Below are positions 24,046-33,308 of a DNA stretch of 64,000 nucleotides, piece by piece. The DNA is taken from positions 248,001 to 312,000 of the forward strand of contig JAJJXM010000033.1 of assembly GCA_024516155.1 (NCBI GenBank), in the 5' to 3' direction. Below the pieces are notes generated by a model. It was not told the origin of the DNA, did not search any database, and worked only from the letters and a program-made list of their open reading frames with translations. The stretch's first letter is position 1. Every line of letters starts with the position of its first letter. Origin of the DNA: Pyronema omphalodes. Lineage: Eukaryota > Ascomycota > Pezizomycetes > Pezizales > Pyronemataceae. A program made the position numbers and the translations under genes.

Positions 24046-24541
24046 ATGACTGTCCTCAGCACATCGTTACTACTCACCGCAGCTCTGCTGCTAACACATT
24101 CGTACGTACCAGCGCCAATTTGGGCAGTTCTCATAATTCCCCTCCACCAGTAAAAATGCACCAGCTTCTCCACGAAGCTGCCAGAGCAACTAGACGTGAC
24201 GAGGCGACGAGCAATTACCATCCATAGCCACTAACCAAACCCGCAGATGCTACTCCGCACACGAACACTCCTCTCTCTCCCCCATCTCCGCCGCAAACCC
24301 ATCGACTATGCCATTGGATATCCAGATTGAAACCGTGATCGCCGCATTACTGGCACTGATTGGGATTGTGTTATCGGGAGGAAAAGACCAGCTTAGAGAA
24401 ATTCAACAGAGGGTTTGGATGGGGAGATTGGAAAGGGAAAAGGGTGCGGGTCCTTGGAGTATGTTGGAGGAGAGAACGGGATTTTTGGATATTAGGGAAA
24501 GGAGAAGAGAGTTTAGGGAGTGGGCTAAGGGGGGGAAGTAG
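24046..24541 (+). CDS. EMC5: ER membrane protein complex subunit 5 (EMC5/MMgT family)
   Basis: Small membrane subunit of the EMC insertase, which inserts tail-anchored and multi-pass proteins in the ER. Exon 1 (24046-24101) encodes MTVLSTSLLLTAALLLTHS. Exon 2 (24247-24541) continues in frame with CYSAHEHSSLS, the conserved AYSAHEH-type loop, then MPLDIQIETVIAALLALIGIVLSGG, the second membrane helix with the conserved P-x-DI-x-ET start, and then a cytosolic charged tail (QLREIQQRVWMGRLE). The total of 116 residues is typical. The first exon ends one nucleotide before a doubled GTACGTAC donor, and only the first GT restores the frame. Confidence 0.92.
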
Positions 24542-26307
24542 AGGGGGGTTTTTTTTATGCGGGATGAGAGAATGGCGTGTGGTTGGGTTGAGGTTATGGT
24601 GTGCTGGTGCTGTAAGATTGCCCCGTCAAGACAGAAAGAGTGGGATACGCATATGCATACTGGGATATGAAATACTGAGGGATAAAGATGGGGTTTTATG
24701 AATACTTAATGTTGAATGGTGAGGGTAATGCGATAGATCAATAATCAATTGGCATATGATACTGGAAGGCTACATTGAGCAGGGCTGTGATTCTGGAGTG
24801 GGCAATTGGTTGTGAAGTTGCTGTGCTGGACTCGGACTGGATTGTTATGCTTTGGAACCACTGTTGATTGCTGTTATATTTATACAAGAATTATATCGCC
24901 CTTGTTCTATGAAGGTTTATTGCGTGTAGGAATGGAAATTAGACTTATGTTGCCGGTCCAGCGTTATATAGAGCTCGTTTGAAGGGAACAAGGAGAATTA
25001 TGCAGGGGCTCCTATAGTTCAAGGGTAGTGATCTGGAATTTGAAGCATCTTTGATCCTCAAAAAATACATGGCACAGGCAAGATTTCGCGAATTCTGCAA
25101 AAGTGATTCATGTATCCATTACTGTACCCATTCCTCAGGTTATGATAGAGTCCGCATAAGTGATAATGATGTAAACTCTGAATGCAATTGAGCTGTTTGT
25201 CAAAGGTTCTTCTTTGAGTCAAAGCCTTCATAGTATATATACAACGGAGATAATCAATTGGGGGTTTGTTGGAAAAAACAAAGAGCAAGATATAGTCTTG
25301 CGACATTGTATATGTCTGTTTCCAATAAGATTGAAGAGCATTGGTCAAGACTGAAAGTCGAATCACAGATGCGCACTCGTCAATCACCAACCTGTGACAA
25401 GATACTACATAAAGAATCAATTCCCTTACTAGCCCCCCCCCCCCCCCAAATCCTCTCAATTACATTTTCACAAAATACTTCTTTCAATCCTCAAACCCGA
25501 GTCTTCCGTTCGGCGTCGGCCAAATCATGATCCCCCCTGTAGCGGCCTAGCGCACTACGGAGAAAAATCTCTTGGCTTTCGGCCGGGTTACGGCCCTTTC
25601 ACAGCGCATAAAATCCACCGTTCCCTCGCGCTCCTCTTTTCTCATTACAATGTTTCAACAGGCGCTGCTTAGAGTCACGGAGCAAAACGTTCGGTGTTTG
25701 TTCGGTCGGTATACCCGGCCCCCGCGTGCTATCAGCGATCCTAATATCAAGGGAAACCACCACTTTGCTCTTAACTGTCTTGAATCGCGAGATGCGGAGA
25801 GATTAGTATCGGGTGAATTGGCACATGCCTTCTTATGAAAGATCTTTTGATTGTAATATCAGCGAGTGATGATGCTGCGGCATCGTATCTTGCTTTCATG
25901 TTCCGATGAGAAATTGTCAACGGATGAGTCCTTGGGCACCCTTCTTAATTGGTCGTCAACGAAGTTCCTGCAGCCCATGTTATGTCGTTCACCGTCCGGA
26001 TGAACGCGCTTGGTGATCCTCGGTCGGGCATGCTACATTGCCGCTCAACGCCAACGTCTCTACCGCTCCATCACCGTATGGCGCGCATCATAACGTATAA
26101 CCATATTATTGCATTCCACAAATACAATTGAATTGTCCAAGACCAATTTCTAAAGTCCCTGTCGCGTGCCAAAATCCACCACACAATACGTCGCGAAACG
26201 CCCCTCCACAAACTTACCCGGCCCTTCATTCCAGCCTAACGAAAAAGTTGCGAGCTCCGGCGACATTCAACACTCCCGAACGTCAACGCTCCCGGGTGTC
26301 CGTCACG
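24542..26307. other. Intergenic region between EMC5 and MRP51
   Basis: No supported gene. A C homopolymer of about 15 lies at 25433-25447. The 25572-25838 frame (88 codons) has no recognisable domain. The 26128 frame extends upstream of MRP51, but the region 26128-26307 lacks conserved features and is treated as leader. Confidence 0.45.
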
Positions 26308-27489
26308 ATGTCTTCCAAAGCGTTCTCGCCCGCGGCGAACCTTCTCCGGCGATCCCGGTTGATGTCGATGCCAGCCCCGATTCAGCCTCCTCAATCCTTC
26401 AGCATCCATGCCCCGCCCGCCGCACCCTACCCCACGGTCCAAGCAATCACGACTCCCCGCTCCTCCGCCTATCGTGGAGATTGGGGTCTCAAACGCGACC
26501 TTCCCGTTCAGGTCTCCCAGAAGACTGTCTACATGCGCTACAATGATCTCGACACTATCGAACACATGACCACCTTCGAGTCCGCACACGACGATGTCTA
26601 CACTCTCAAGAAATGGCAGGAGATGGATATTCCCTTGGTGAAGGACCAGGCTATGGACGACTTTGCAAGCTACGACCCCCGCACCGAAAAGAACTTCCAG
26701 TACAAGTCTACCGTTTTCGATGGAGTCGAGGAACCGGAGAAGTACAAGTGGCGCTACCAGGGACCTTACGTTGCTGGTATGGGAGAGAAGAAGCTCAAGG
26801 CCTACATTGAAGAGAGAATTATCCCCCAGAAGGAAGCTTTCCTCAAGTTTGTTGCTCGTCACCAGGCTATTGAGAAGGTCAAGCAGAAGTACTTGCTCAG
26901 GAACGAGGAGAAGTCAATTGCGGAGATTGAAGCGGAGGCAGAGTTGGAGGCGGATGTCAGCAAGGTCGACCCTATGAGCCTACGAGCGGAGCACCAGTAC
27001 CTTGAGAAATTGGTCATCGAGTTCCTTGACATTCCCAGACAGAAGCCTAACCGTACCCACCCTTCGGCTGGTCTTCACTACATCAGATCTTCCGCCTACG
27101 CCCACAATGACCCCAAGCTTGGTCCCCAGGAGCAGAAGAAGGAGGTTCTTGGAAGACCGCTTAACCACCATGGTGCTTCTGGTTCTTTGGTTGGTGTTGG
27201 AGGTGTTGTCGCAAGAGTTAGCAGCGCCTATGCACAGAGGAGACAGGTGAACGACCGGGATCGTAGCGCTGTTCAGCCTTTCCGTCCCATCAAGGGTGCT
27301 CACATCAACGCCAGCGGAAAGATTCTCTTGGATGTTGAGCGTGTGGCTCCTGCTGTCCAACAGGCCTCATGGGGCTTTGCGGAAATGGTCAAGAGGAAGG
27401 CAGTGAATCAGCAAGCTAAAAAAGCCGACTTTTCTAGTCAGACCGACCAGATTGTACAGATGTTGAATGAAACTATAAAGAAAAACTAG
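26308..27489 (+). CDS. MRP51: Mitochondrial small-subunit ribosomal protein Mrp51 (bS1m)
   Basis: Component of the fungal mitochondrial small ribosomal subunit, linked in yeast to translation of mitochondrial mRNAs with particular 5' leaders. I chose the ATG at 26308. It gives MSSKAFSPAANLLRRSRLMS, a basic amphipathic presequence with the family's SPAANLLRRSRL start. The open frame continues 60 codons upstream without conserved features. Further family words are TVQAITTPRSSAYRGDWGLKR, DLDTIEHMTTFESAHDD and LKKWQEMDIPL. The charged middle (residues 165-240) is probably helical. The product is 393 residues with no intron. The C-terminus (FAEMVKRK ... IVQMLNETIKKN) is as in other filamentous fungi. 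Confidence 0.9.
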   Translation: MSSKAFSPAANLLRRSRLMSMPAPIQPPQSFSIHAPPAAPYPTVQAITTPRSSAYRGDWGLKRDLPVQVSQKTVYMRYNDLDTIEHMTTFESAHDDVYTLKKWQEMDIPLVKDQAMDDFASYDPRTEKNFQYKSTVFDGVEEPEKYKWRYQGPYVAGMGEKKLKAYIEERIIPQKEAFLKFVARHQAIEKVKQKYLLRNEEKSIAEIEAEAELEADVSKVDPMSLRAEHQYLEKLVIEFLDIPRQKPNRTHPSAGLHYIRSSAYAHNDPKLGPQEQKKEVLGRPLNHHGASGSLVGVGGVVARVSSAYAQRRQVNDRDRSAVQPFRPIKGAHINASGKILLDVERVAPAVQQASWGFAEMVKRKAVNQQAKKADFSSQTDQIVQMLNETIKKN

Positions 27490-27841
27490 AAAAGGGGTCT
27501 TGTTGATATGATAGTGGAGTTGCGGTCGTGTATAGTAGGTAAATTTGGGTTGGTTGGTCTTTTTTTCTATCTAACTTGGTTGGGTTTGTACTTAGAATTT
27601 CCGTACAATACCTGTGTAAAATATGTTCCTTTTTCACCAATCTGTGCTCCGTCATGCTTCGCCGTTCTGTGTTTCAGTTTCGTAAATATTATTGAAACAT
27701 CCTGCCTACCTCATCGATAGCTTCTGTGTCACGTTGTCTTGGCGTAGCGGGGACTAGCGACAGCAGCTCAACACCTCACCCCAGCTCCTAGGTTCCGTAG
27801 GCTCGACTTTGTATCAATCGCCATCAACCACACCATTCGCC

Positions 27842-29067
27842 ATGGTACGCCGTGTGATCCATCTACCTTATGTGTAAGCTAACATCCTCAGCTTCTTCTA
27901 GACTACCACAACCCCCTCCTGAAAACGATCCTTAAGGAGCGCTTCGTCAAGCCCGCGGCTATCGACCAGATCATCAGCGACTTCGATGGCGTCACCTACC
28001 ATATCTTTACCCCCGAGGTGAAGACGAAGATTTTAATCTCAATCTCGATCAAGTGCTACCAGGACTTGCTTCAGCATGGCGCCGAGGAGGTTTTGAGGCG
28101 CGAATATGGAAGCTACATCACAGAGACGGAGCAGGGATACAACTTTTCGATCTTGATTGACCTTACTACCTTACCCGAGGACCCTGGTGAGTTTTATATA
28201 TCTTCTTGGGGCAGTGTGGCGAGTTTTTAGGAGCTCTTGAAAGGCTTCTCGGGGCTGCGTGAATACCGCGTTTTAAAGCTCTGGAAAGCTAATAGTAAAC
28301 AGAGGAGCGCAACGATCTTATTACGCGCATTTCATTGCTCCGTCGTCACACCATGGCAGCACCATTCGAAAAGGCGATTTCCATTCAACAATCTCTCTCC
28401 GCGGAAGCTGCTACCGATCCATCCGTCACCACCAAGACCTCGGAAGTAATGACAATCCGTTACCGTGACGAGGAGGCAATCTATGTACAGGCATCTTACG
28501 ACAGAGTAACTGTTATTTTCTCTATTGTTTTCCGTGAAGAAACCGATAGAGTTTTGGCAAAGACATTTATGCAGGAGTTTGTGGATGCACGAAAACAAAT
28601 CCAGATGGCCCCACATGTAATGTACAGAAGTGATCCTCCTTTGGAAATCAGAGGATTACCTGGTGTACCTGAACCTGGAATGGCGGTTAAGAAGGGTGAT
28701 ATTGTTTATATTACTTTTGTTTTCTTCCCCATGCATATCGAGAATAAGGCAAAGAGGGAACATGCTATTGAGCACATTCAGACGTTTAGAGATTATTTCC
28801 ATTATCACATTAAGGCTGCTAAGGTAAGCTTCTCCTTTGATAGTTGCTTCTTTAGCAAGATTTTTGCAAGGTGGAGGAATGAATTAAGGCAGCTTAATTA
28901 TGGTGGGAATAATGGCTAATGGATCAAAATAACAGGCCTACATCCACTCCAGGATGAGACACAGAGTGGCACACAATTTGAAGGTTCTTAACAGAGCGAA
29001 ACCTGAGAATGAAATGGAGGAGAAGGAGAAGAAGACGGCTTCTGGAAGAACTTTTAAGCAGGCGTAA
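27842..29067 (+). CDS. ARC35: Arp2/3 complex subunit 2 (ARPC2/Arc35, p34)
   Basis: Core subunit of the Arp2/3 actin nucleator that contacts the mother filament. Four exons: 27842-27844 (only the ATG), 27892-28186, 28303-28823 and 28936-29067. They join in frame to 316 residues. The first exon is a single start codon, because exon 2 must begin CTT CTT CTA to give the conserved LLLDYHNPLL N-terminus. A GCTAAC branch point lies just before its acceptor. Motifs include DFDGVTYHI, ISISIKCYQDLLQHGAEEVL, YGSYITETEQGYNFS, IRYRDEEAIYVQASYDRVTVIFS, VFMQEF-like TFMQEFVDARK, YITFVFFPMH, FRDYFHYHIKAAK and the C-terminal AYIHSRMRHRV ... LNRAKPE. No gene fusion or truncation is seen. It lies 14 kb from verprolin. 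Confidence 0.96.
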
Positions 29068-29792
29068 TGGGTTTGTTCGCTGGTTGTATAGCATGCGATG
29101 TTTTGATACCGAATCTGCTTTAATGCGCGTATGATAGACGTTAACTAGGAAGGAGGGCGGACCGGGGGGTGGGGTGGTGGTGGGAATAGCGAGATAACTA
29201 TGGTGATGTAGGGATAATGAATACCTGTAAACGTGCGATGGAATTGGATTACGTGAATAATATTACTATACGTGTGGTAGCAAGAAAATACCCCTGAATC
29301 AGGTTCTGTTGGGCATTTGACACGGAAAATTAGATAACCTTTCACTTATGACCCGGACTCGATGTATGCATCCGGACCTTTTTGAATCACTGAACTAATC
29401 TATGCAAATAGCTCTAGCACAGGAACAGGAATGTTATTCCATATCATTCAACTTCAGAGGAATCTATCCAACTTGACAAAATTCTCTTTTACATCGCTAC
29501 TGAAACTCTAACAACCATATCTAAGTTCATGACATTAACCCAGCAAAAGTCAACACAAAAAAAAAATATCACCACATACGCCATCAGACATCTTAAAAAC
29601 TAACCCAATACCCGCTATAAATAACAGTTTGCATTCTAAATTCCTAGCTGGCTGGAATTGTATTATAATTTTCGTGACAGAGAGGAAAGAGGGGAAGAGG
29701 GGAAGAGGTATCGGGTGTTTTTTTTTCTTACCTGTTTTTTTCTGTTTCCTTCCCTGTTTGTCTTTTTTTTTCTTTTCCTTTAAGAAGAAGAA
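29068..29792. other. Intergenic region left of the transposon island
   Basis: AT-rich 3' flank of ARPC2 with polypurine/polypyrimidine tracts (29680-29795, GGGGAAGAGG and TTTTCTTTTCC types). The LINE inserted at its right edge. No gene is supported. Confidence 0.5.
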
Positions 29793-29808
29793 GAATATAC
29801 CTGGTTTT
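29793..29808. repeat. LINE target-site duplication, left copy
   Basis: GAATATACCTGGTTTT, identical over 16 bp to 43467-43482, directly flanks the LINE 3' tail. Confidence 0.93.
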
Positions 29809-29830
29809 GATTTGATTTGATTTGATTTTA
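29809..29830 (-). repeat. LINE 3' terminal (ATCAA)n tail
   Basis: On the + strand (TTTGA)4-like copies; on the element strand ATCAA pentamers end the element in place of poly-A, immediately before the target-site duplication. Confidence 0.8.
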
Positions 29831-30176
29831 ATCATACACCGATCGAGGCCTCTAAGGCCTATGCGGGAGCTAAATATCCGTTTTTCCTGTCCTCGCGGTT
29901 TAAACCGCCTAACGAGGCAACCCAATCTCCTTGTCCCCAGTCTCCCCAGTTAGAAAAAATAGATATACGCAAAAAGCAAACAACCGCAAAAAGCACAAAT
30001 AAACAAAAAACACTCTCGTACACAGTCTAGACAACCCCGTACAGAAACTCATACGTGACACCAAACTTGAGCCCAGCAATAACCGCCTTGCCGTACAACC
30101 ATTAAAAGAATTCAAAGAAAAGAAAAACAACCCCGCAATTCCGTGAATTTCCATCTCCAGGCCCACCAACCCCAGC

Positions 30177-32539
30177 CTATTCGAAACGCCTGCCAATCTC
30201 CGTGGCTGCTAAATACTCCAACAACACCTTCGTATAGCGATCATCGCTAAACAGATCCACCGCTTTGAGCCTTGCTCGTGGTCTCCAGCTCCTGCCCTTA
30301 ATGGCATCCACCTCTTTCTTTAGCACCGCGTACTCACGCCTCCAGCGGTGACACTCTCCGAACAGGTGTCCCCGGGTCTGTCGGACATTAGACGTGCACC
30401 ACCAGCAGACGTCGGATTCTTTCTTTTTTACTCGAACGAGGTGGGTGCCGATAAGGGCATGTCCGGACGCAAGTTGGAGGAATACTGCGGAGCGGCGCTT
30501 AGGGAGAGAGCGGAGGGAGTCGCGCAAGCCCCATGTTTTGCGGGGACGGAAAGAGCGGCTGTCTTTGGCTCGTTGTGATATCCATCGCTTGGTAATGTCG
30601 CGGCGGGTTTCGGTGGCTACGCGGTTGAGGTGGGCGAGTGATACCTCATGAGGGACCAAGCACTCGGGGGCGTCGCACCTCATCAGGGGCAGGGCAGTAC
30701 ATCGGTGGCGGGTACCCAACTTTGCTGCGGCGTCAGCTGCTTCGTTCTCTGCGATCCCGCAGTGGCCTGGGACCCAGTGGAATTCGACGGAGATGTCGCT
30801 GTTCCGGCGTAGCCAGCGGACCTCGTCAGCGATCAGCCGAGTGACGGACTGTCCTGGGCCTGGTTCGTCGGACTCCAGACGTCGGAGGGCTGCTTGGGCA
30901 TCCGAAAAGATGGTGACGAGCGGGGGGGGTTTAAGGATGACCCTGTCGAGGAAGCGGTTGTCCCAGAGCTCTTTGAGGGCACGGTACATTGCGAACAACT
31001 CGGCGTCGAACACCTCGGTGTGACGGCCTAGGTAGTGGTGAGAGCTTGTAAGTACACCGTCGACATATCTCACGAGGCCCGATCCGGTGTGGTCCTCCAT
31101 GCGGGACCCATCTGTCCAAATGCATATGGAGTTGAGGGTCCTCCAGTTTTTGGCGTAGGCTTCCGCTTCCGCTCGGGGGGCGATGGTGACGTTGCACCAC
31201 TGACGATGGGGGTCAACGTGGTGGACAGGCTCAGCGGACGCAAAACCAGAACGGGTCACTGCGCGCTGAGTGAGGTTGCGGATGACCATGGCTGTCGGTG
31301 TGGGGCGATTGGGGTCGGTGCTGACCGGCGGGAGCGGTCGAGTGATGAGTCGTGACCGGAATCGTGCCTCCCGACCTCGAACAATGGCTTCTGCTGGGCG
31401 AGTGGCTCCTTCAGCGAGAAGGAAGGCAAGAGGAGTCGTGCGCAGGCACCCCGTAATGGCGCGGGCCTGTTTGTTGAGCAGGAGTTGGAGGCGAGAGAAC
31501 CTGCCGGCGTCACGGGTGGGAAGTCGACGAGCAGCGTGAATTTCTGCTCCGTAAGTGGCTACGGATTGAACGACTGCTTGTTGGATGTTCGCAGTGCTGC
31601 CCGGGGGTAGACCCTGGGAACGGCAGAGGCGAGCAAGGCGAGCGTGTTGCTGACGGGCGCGGGTGAGCCACTTCTGGTGGTGGTGGTTCAGGGTGAGCTT
31701 GGGGTCCAGCCAGAACCCGAGCCAGCGAACGGCGGAGTCGTTGAACGGCACATTGTGGATGACGCCGTCGTAGTGGATATCAACGGTCAGCGAGTCGGGG
31801 TTTGGGTTACCGCGTCGACGGGAGAATAAGATGGCCTCTGTTTTGTCGGTCTCGAATCGAACGGCGTTGCGACGGGCCCACAGCAGGCTTAGCTGGGCAC
31901 ACCGGGCGAGAGTGGAGGCGATTTCTGCTGCGTCGTTGCCCTCTGCAATCCATGTGACGTCGTCCACGAAGGACAGTCCCACTGTGCGTGGTAGCTCTGA
32001 CTCGATCTTGTTAGCAAGATCGGCGATATATATCAGGAAAAGGACGGGGGAAACAGGGGAGCCTTGTGGAAGCCCCGTGTTTGTGTCCATTGCCGGTCCA
32101 GAGTCTCCTCCAATCGAGATTTCCACCTTGCGGTCCTCCAAGAAGCTCGCAACCCACCGAACGAGATCTCCGTCTATGTGATATCGCCGCATCTTTTCAA
32201 CCAAGCAGTAAGGATTAACCGTTGGGAAGGCACCTTTGATGTCCATCATCAGGGCCCCTGCGATTTTTCTCCTTTCCCATGCTCCCTCCACCGCTTCGAT
32301 CAGCACCGCCGCCGCGTCTATTGCCGACCTTCCTCTTCTGCCTCCAAATTGTCCTACATGAAAAGCCCCCTTTTTCTCCGCCTCTTCTGCGATCATCATC
32401 GCCGCTACCTTTTCAACCAATTTCCCCATGCAGCTCAAGAGGGAGATCACTCGGAAGCTTTTGGCTTTTGAGTAAGACGTCTTCCCAGGCTTGGGAATGC
32501 ATACCCCTTTCGCTACCTTCCAATCGTGAGGATGATAAC
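30177..32539 (-). pseudogene. LINE ORF2, 3' part: reverse transcriptase, RNase H, CCHC zinc motif
   Basis: Continuation of ORF2 after the nested element. It picks up in frame at YHPHDWKVAKGVCIPKPGK, directly after the ATAAC duplication. Reverse transcriptase motifs: FRVISLLSCMGKLVE, GALMMDIKGAFPTV, GLPQGSPVSPVLF and the catalytic FVDDV. A thumb-like region and RNase H follow (IWTDGSR, ELFAMYRAL, IFSDAQAAL, WVPGHCGIAENEAAD, with the D-E-D-D residues in place). Near the C-terminus, CWWC ... H ... C forms a zinc motif. The stop is at 30177. The apparent N-terminal extension up to 32669 is LTR sequence of the nested element read through and does not belong to the LINE. Confidence 0.92.
32535..32539. 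repeat. LTR-element target-site duplication, left copy (ATAAC)
   Basis: ATAAC also occurs at 40145-40149. Removing the element and one copy restores the LINE ORF2 reading frame across the site. Confidence 0.92.
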
Positions 32540-33308
32540 TATCAGAATCCGTATCCACGGTTACTGACGACAGGCAGCGCGGGGTTTTCGGCGGCGAGGA
32601 GGGCGGCGGCGGGTTAGGTAAGGCTGGTAAGTTGGGAATGGGCAAGGGTTTATGGGCTTGGGAAATCACAGGTGAGTTTGTCGAGATGGGATATCACAAG
32701 GGAACTTTTTGTAGATAGGATTGTGGTAAATAGAAACTTGATTGCGTGAAGAAATAAACTACATACAAATTTCCTCCTCTTATACTTGTTCCTTCATGAC
32801 TCGTGACTCAGCATTCTCCGCCTGCGGAGAATGCTCCTAATGCTAACCGCCGTGATAACTACATACATGACCAACATTCCCCAACATTTGCCAACCGCCG
32901 TAATTCCAAATAATAAAGCAAGATAACTAAACGCCGTAATTCCAAATAATAAAGCAAGATAACTAAACGCCGTAATTCCAAATAATAATAACCAGGAAAG
33001 AGTACATACCAAAAGAGATAACTACCGGCTAACCGCCGTGATTCCAAAATAGCAAAGAAAGAGTACATACCGAAAGAGATAAGTAAGAGATTCCAACATT
33101 TTCCTAGCCGCCGTGATACCTAAAAGAAATCCAAATAAGAAATAACTCCGAACATATGAAAATCCTCGGCAAGGGGCCCAGCCCCTTGCCCTAACCCTAT
33201 CCCTTCACTTCATGACAGCGTAGCAGGTTGCTAGGGTGATGACGATCACCCATAGCCCTGCGGTGGTGACGGCGGAGGCCAGGAGCATGTCACGGGAGCG
33301 TTGTGACA
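32540..33308 (-). repeat. 3' LTR of the chromovirus (769 bp)
   Basis: On the element strand it starts TGTCACAACG and ends ATTCTGATA, so it lacks the usual terminal CA. It contains a GC-rich palindrome (33168-33190), 36-bp tandem repeats with CGCCGTAATTCC (32896-32990), a second palindrome (32811-32834), a TATAAG box (32784-32779) and the predicted transcript start around 32747. The first 104 nt also encode the C-terminus of the third ORF. Confidence 0.93.

Noticed and set aside
25572..25838. 88-codon frame between EMC5 and MRP51
   Set aside because: No recognisable domain, no flanking splice structure and ordinary length for a chance frame in this GC range.
32540..32669. N-terminal extension of the LINE ORF2 3' part into LTR sequence
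   Set aside because: It is chromovirus LTR DNA read through; the true LINE sequence resumes at the ATAAC duplication.
32794..33068. Hydrophobic repeated frames in both LTRs (Leu/Ile-rich, repeated every 12 residues)
   Set aside because: They begin at non-ATG codons and merely translate the 36-bp U3 repeat, whose length is a multiple of three. No independent evidence of coding.
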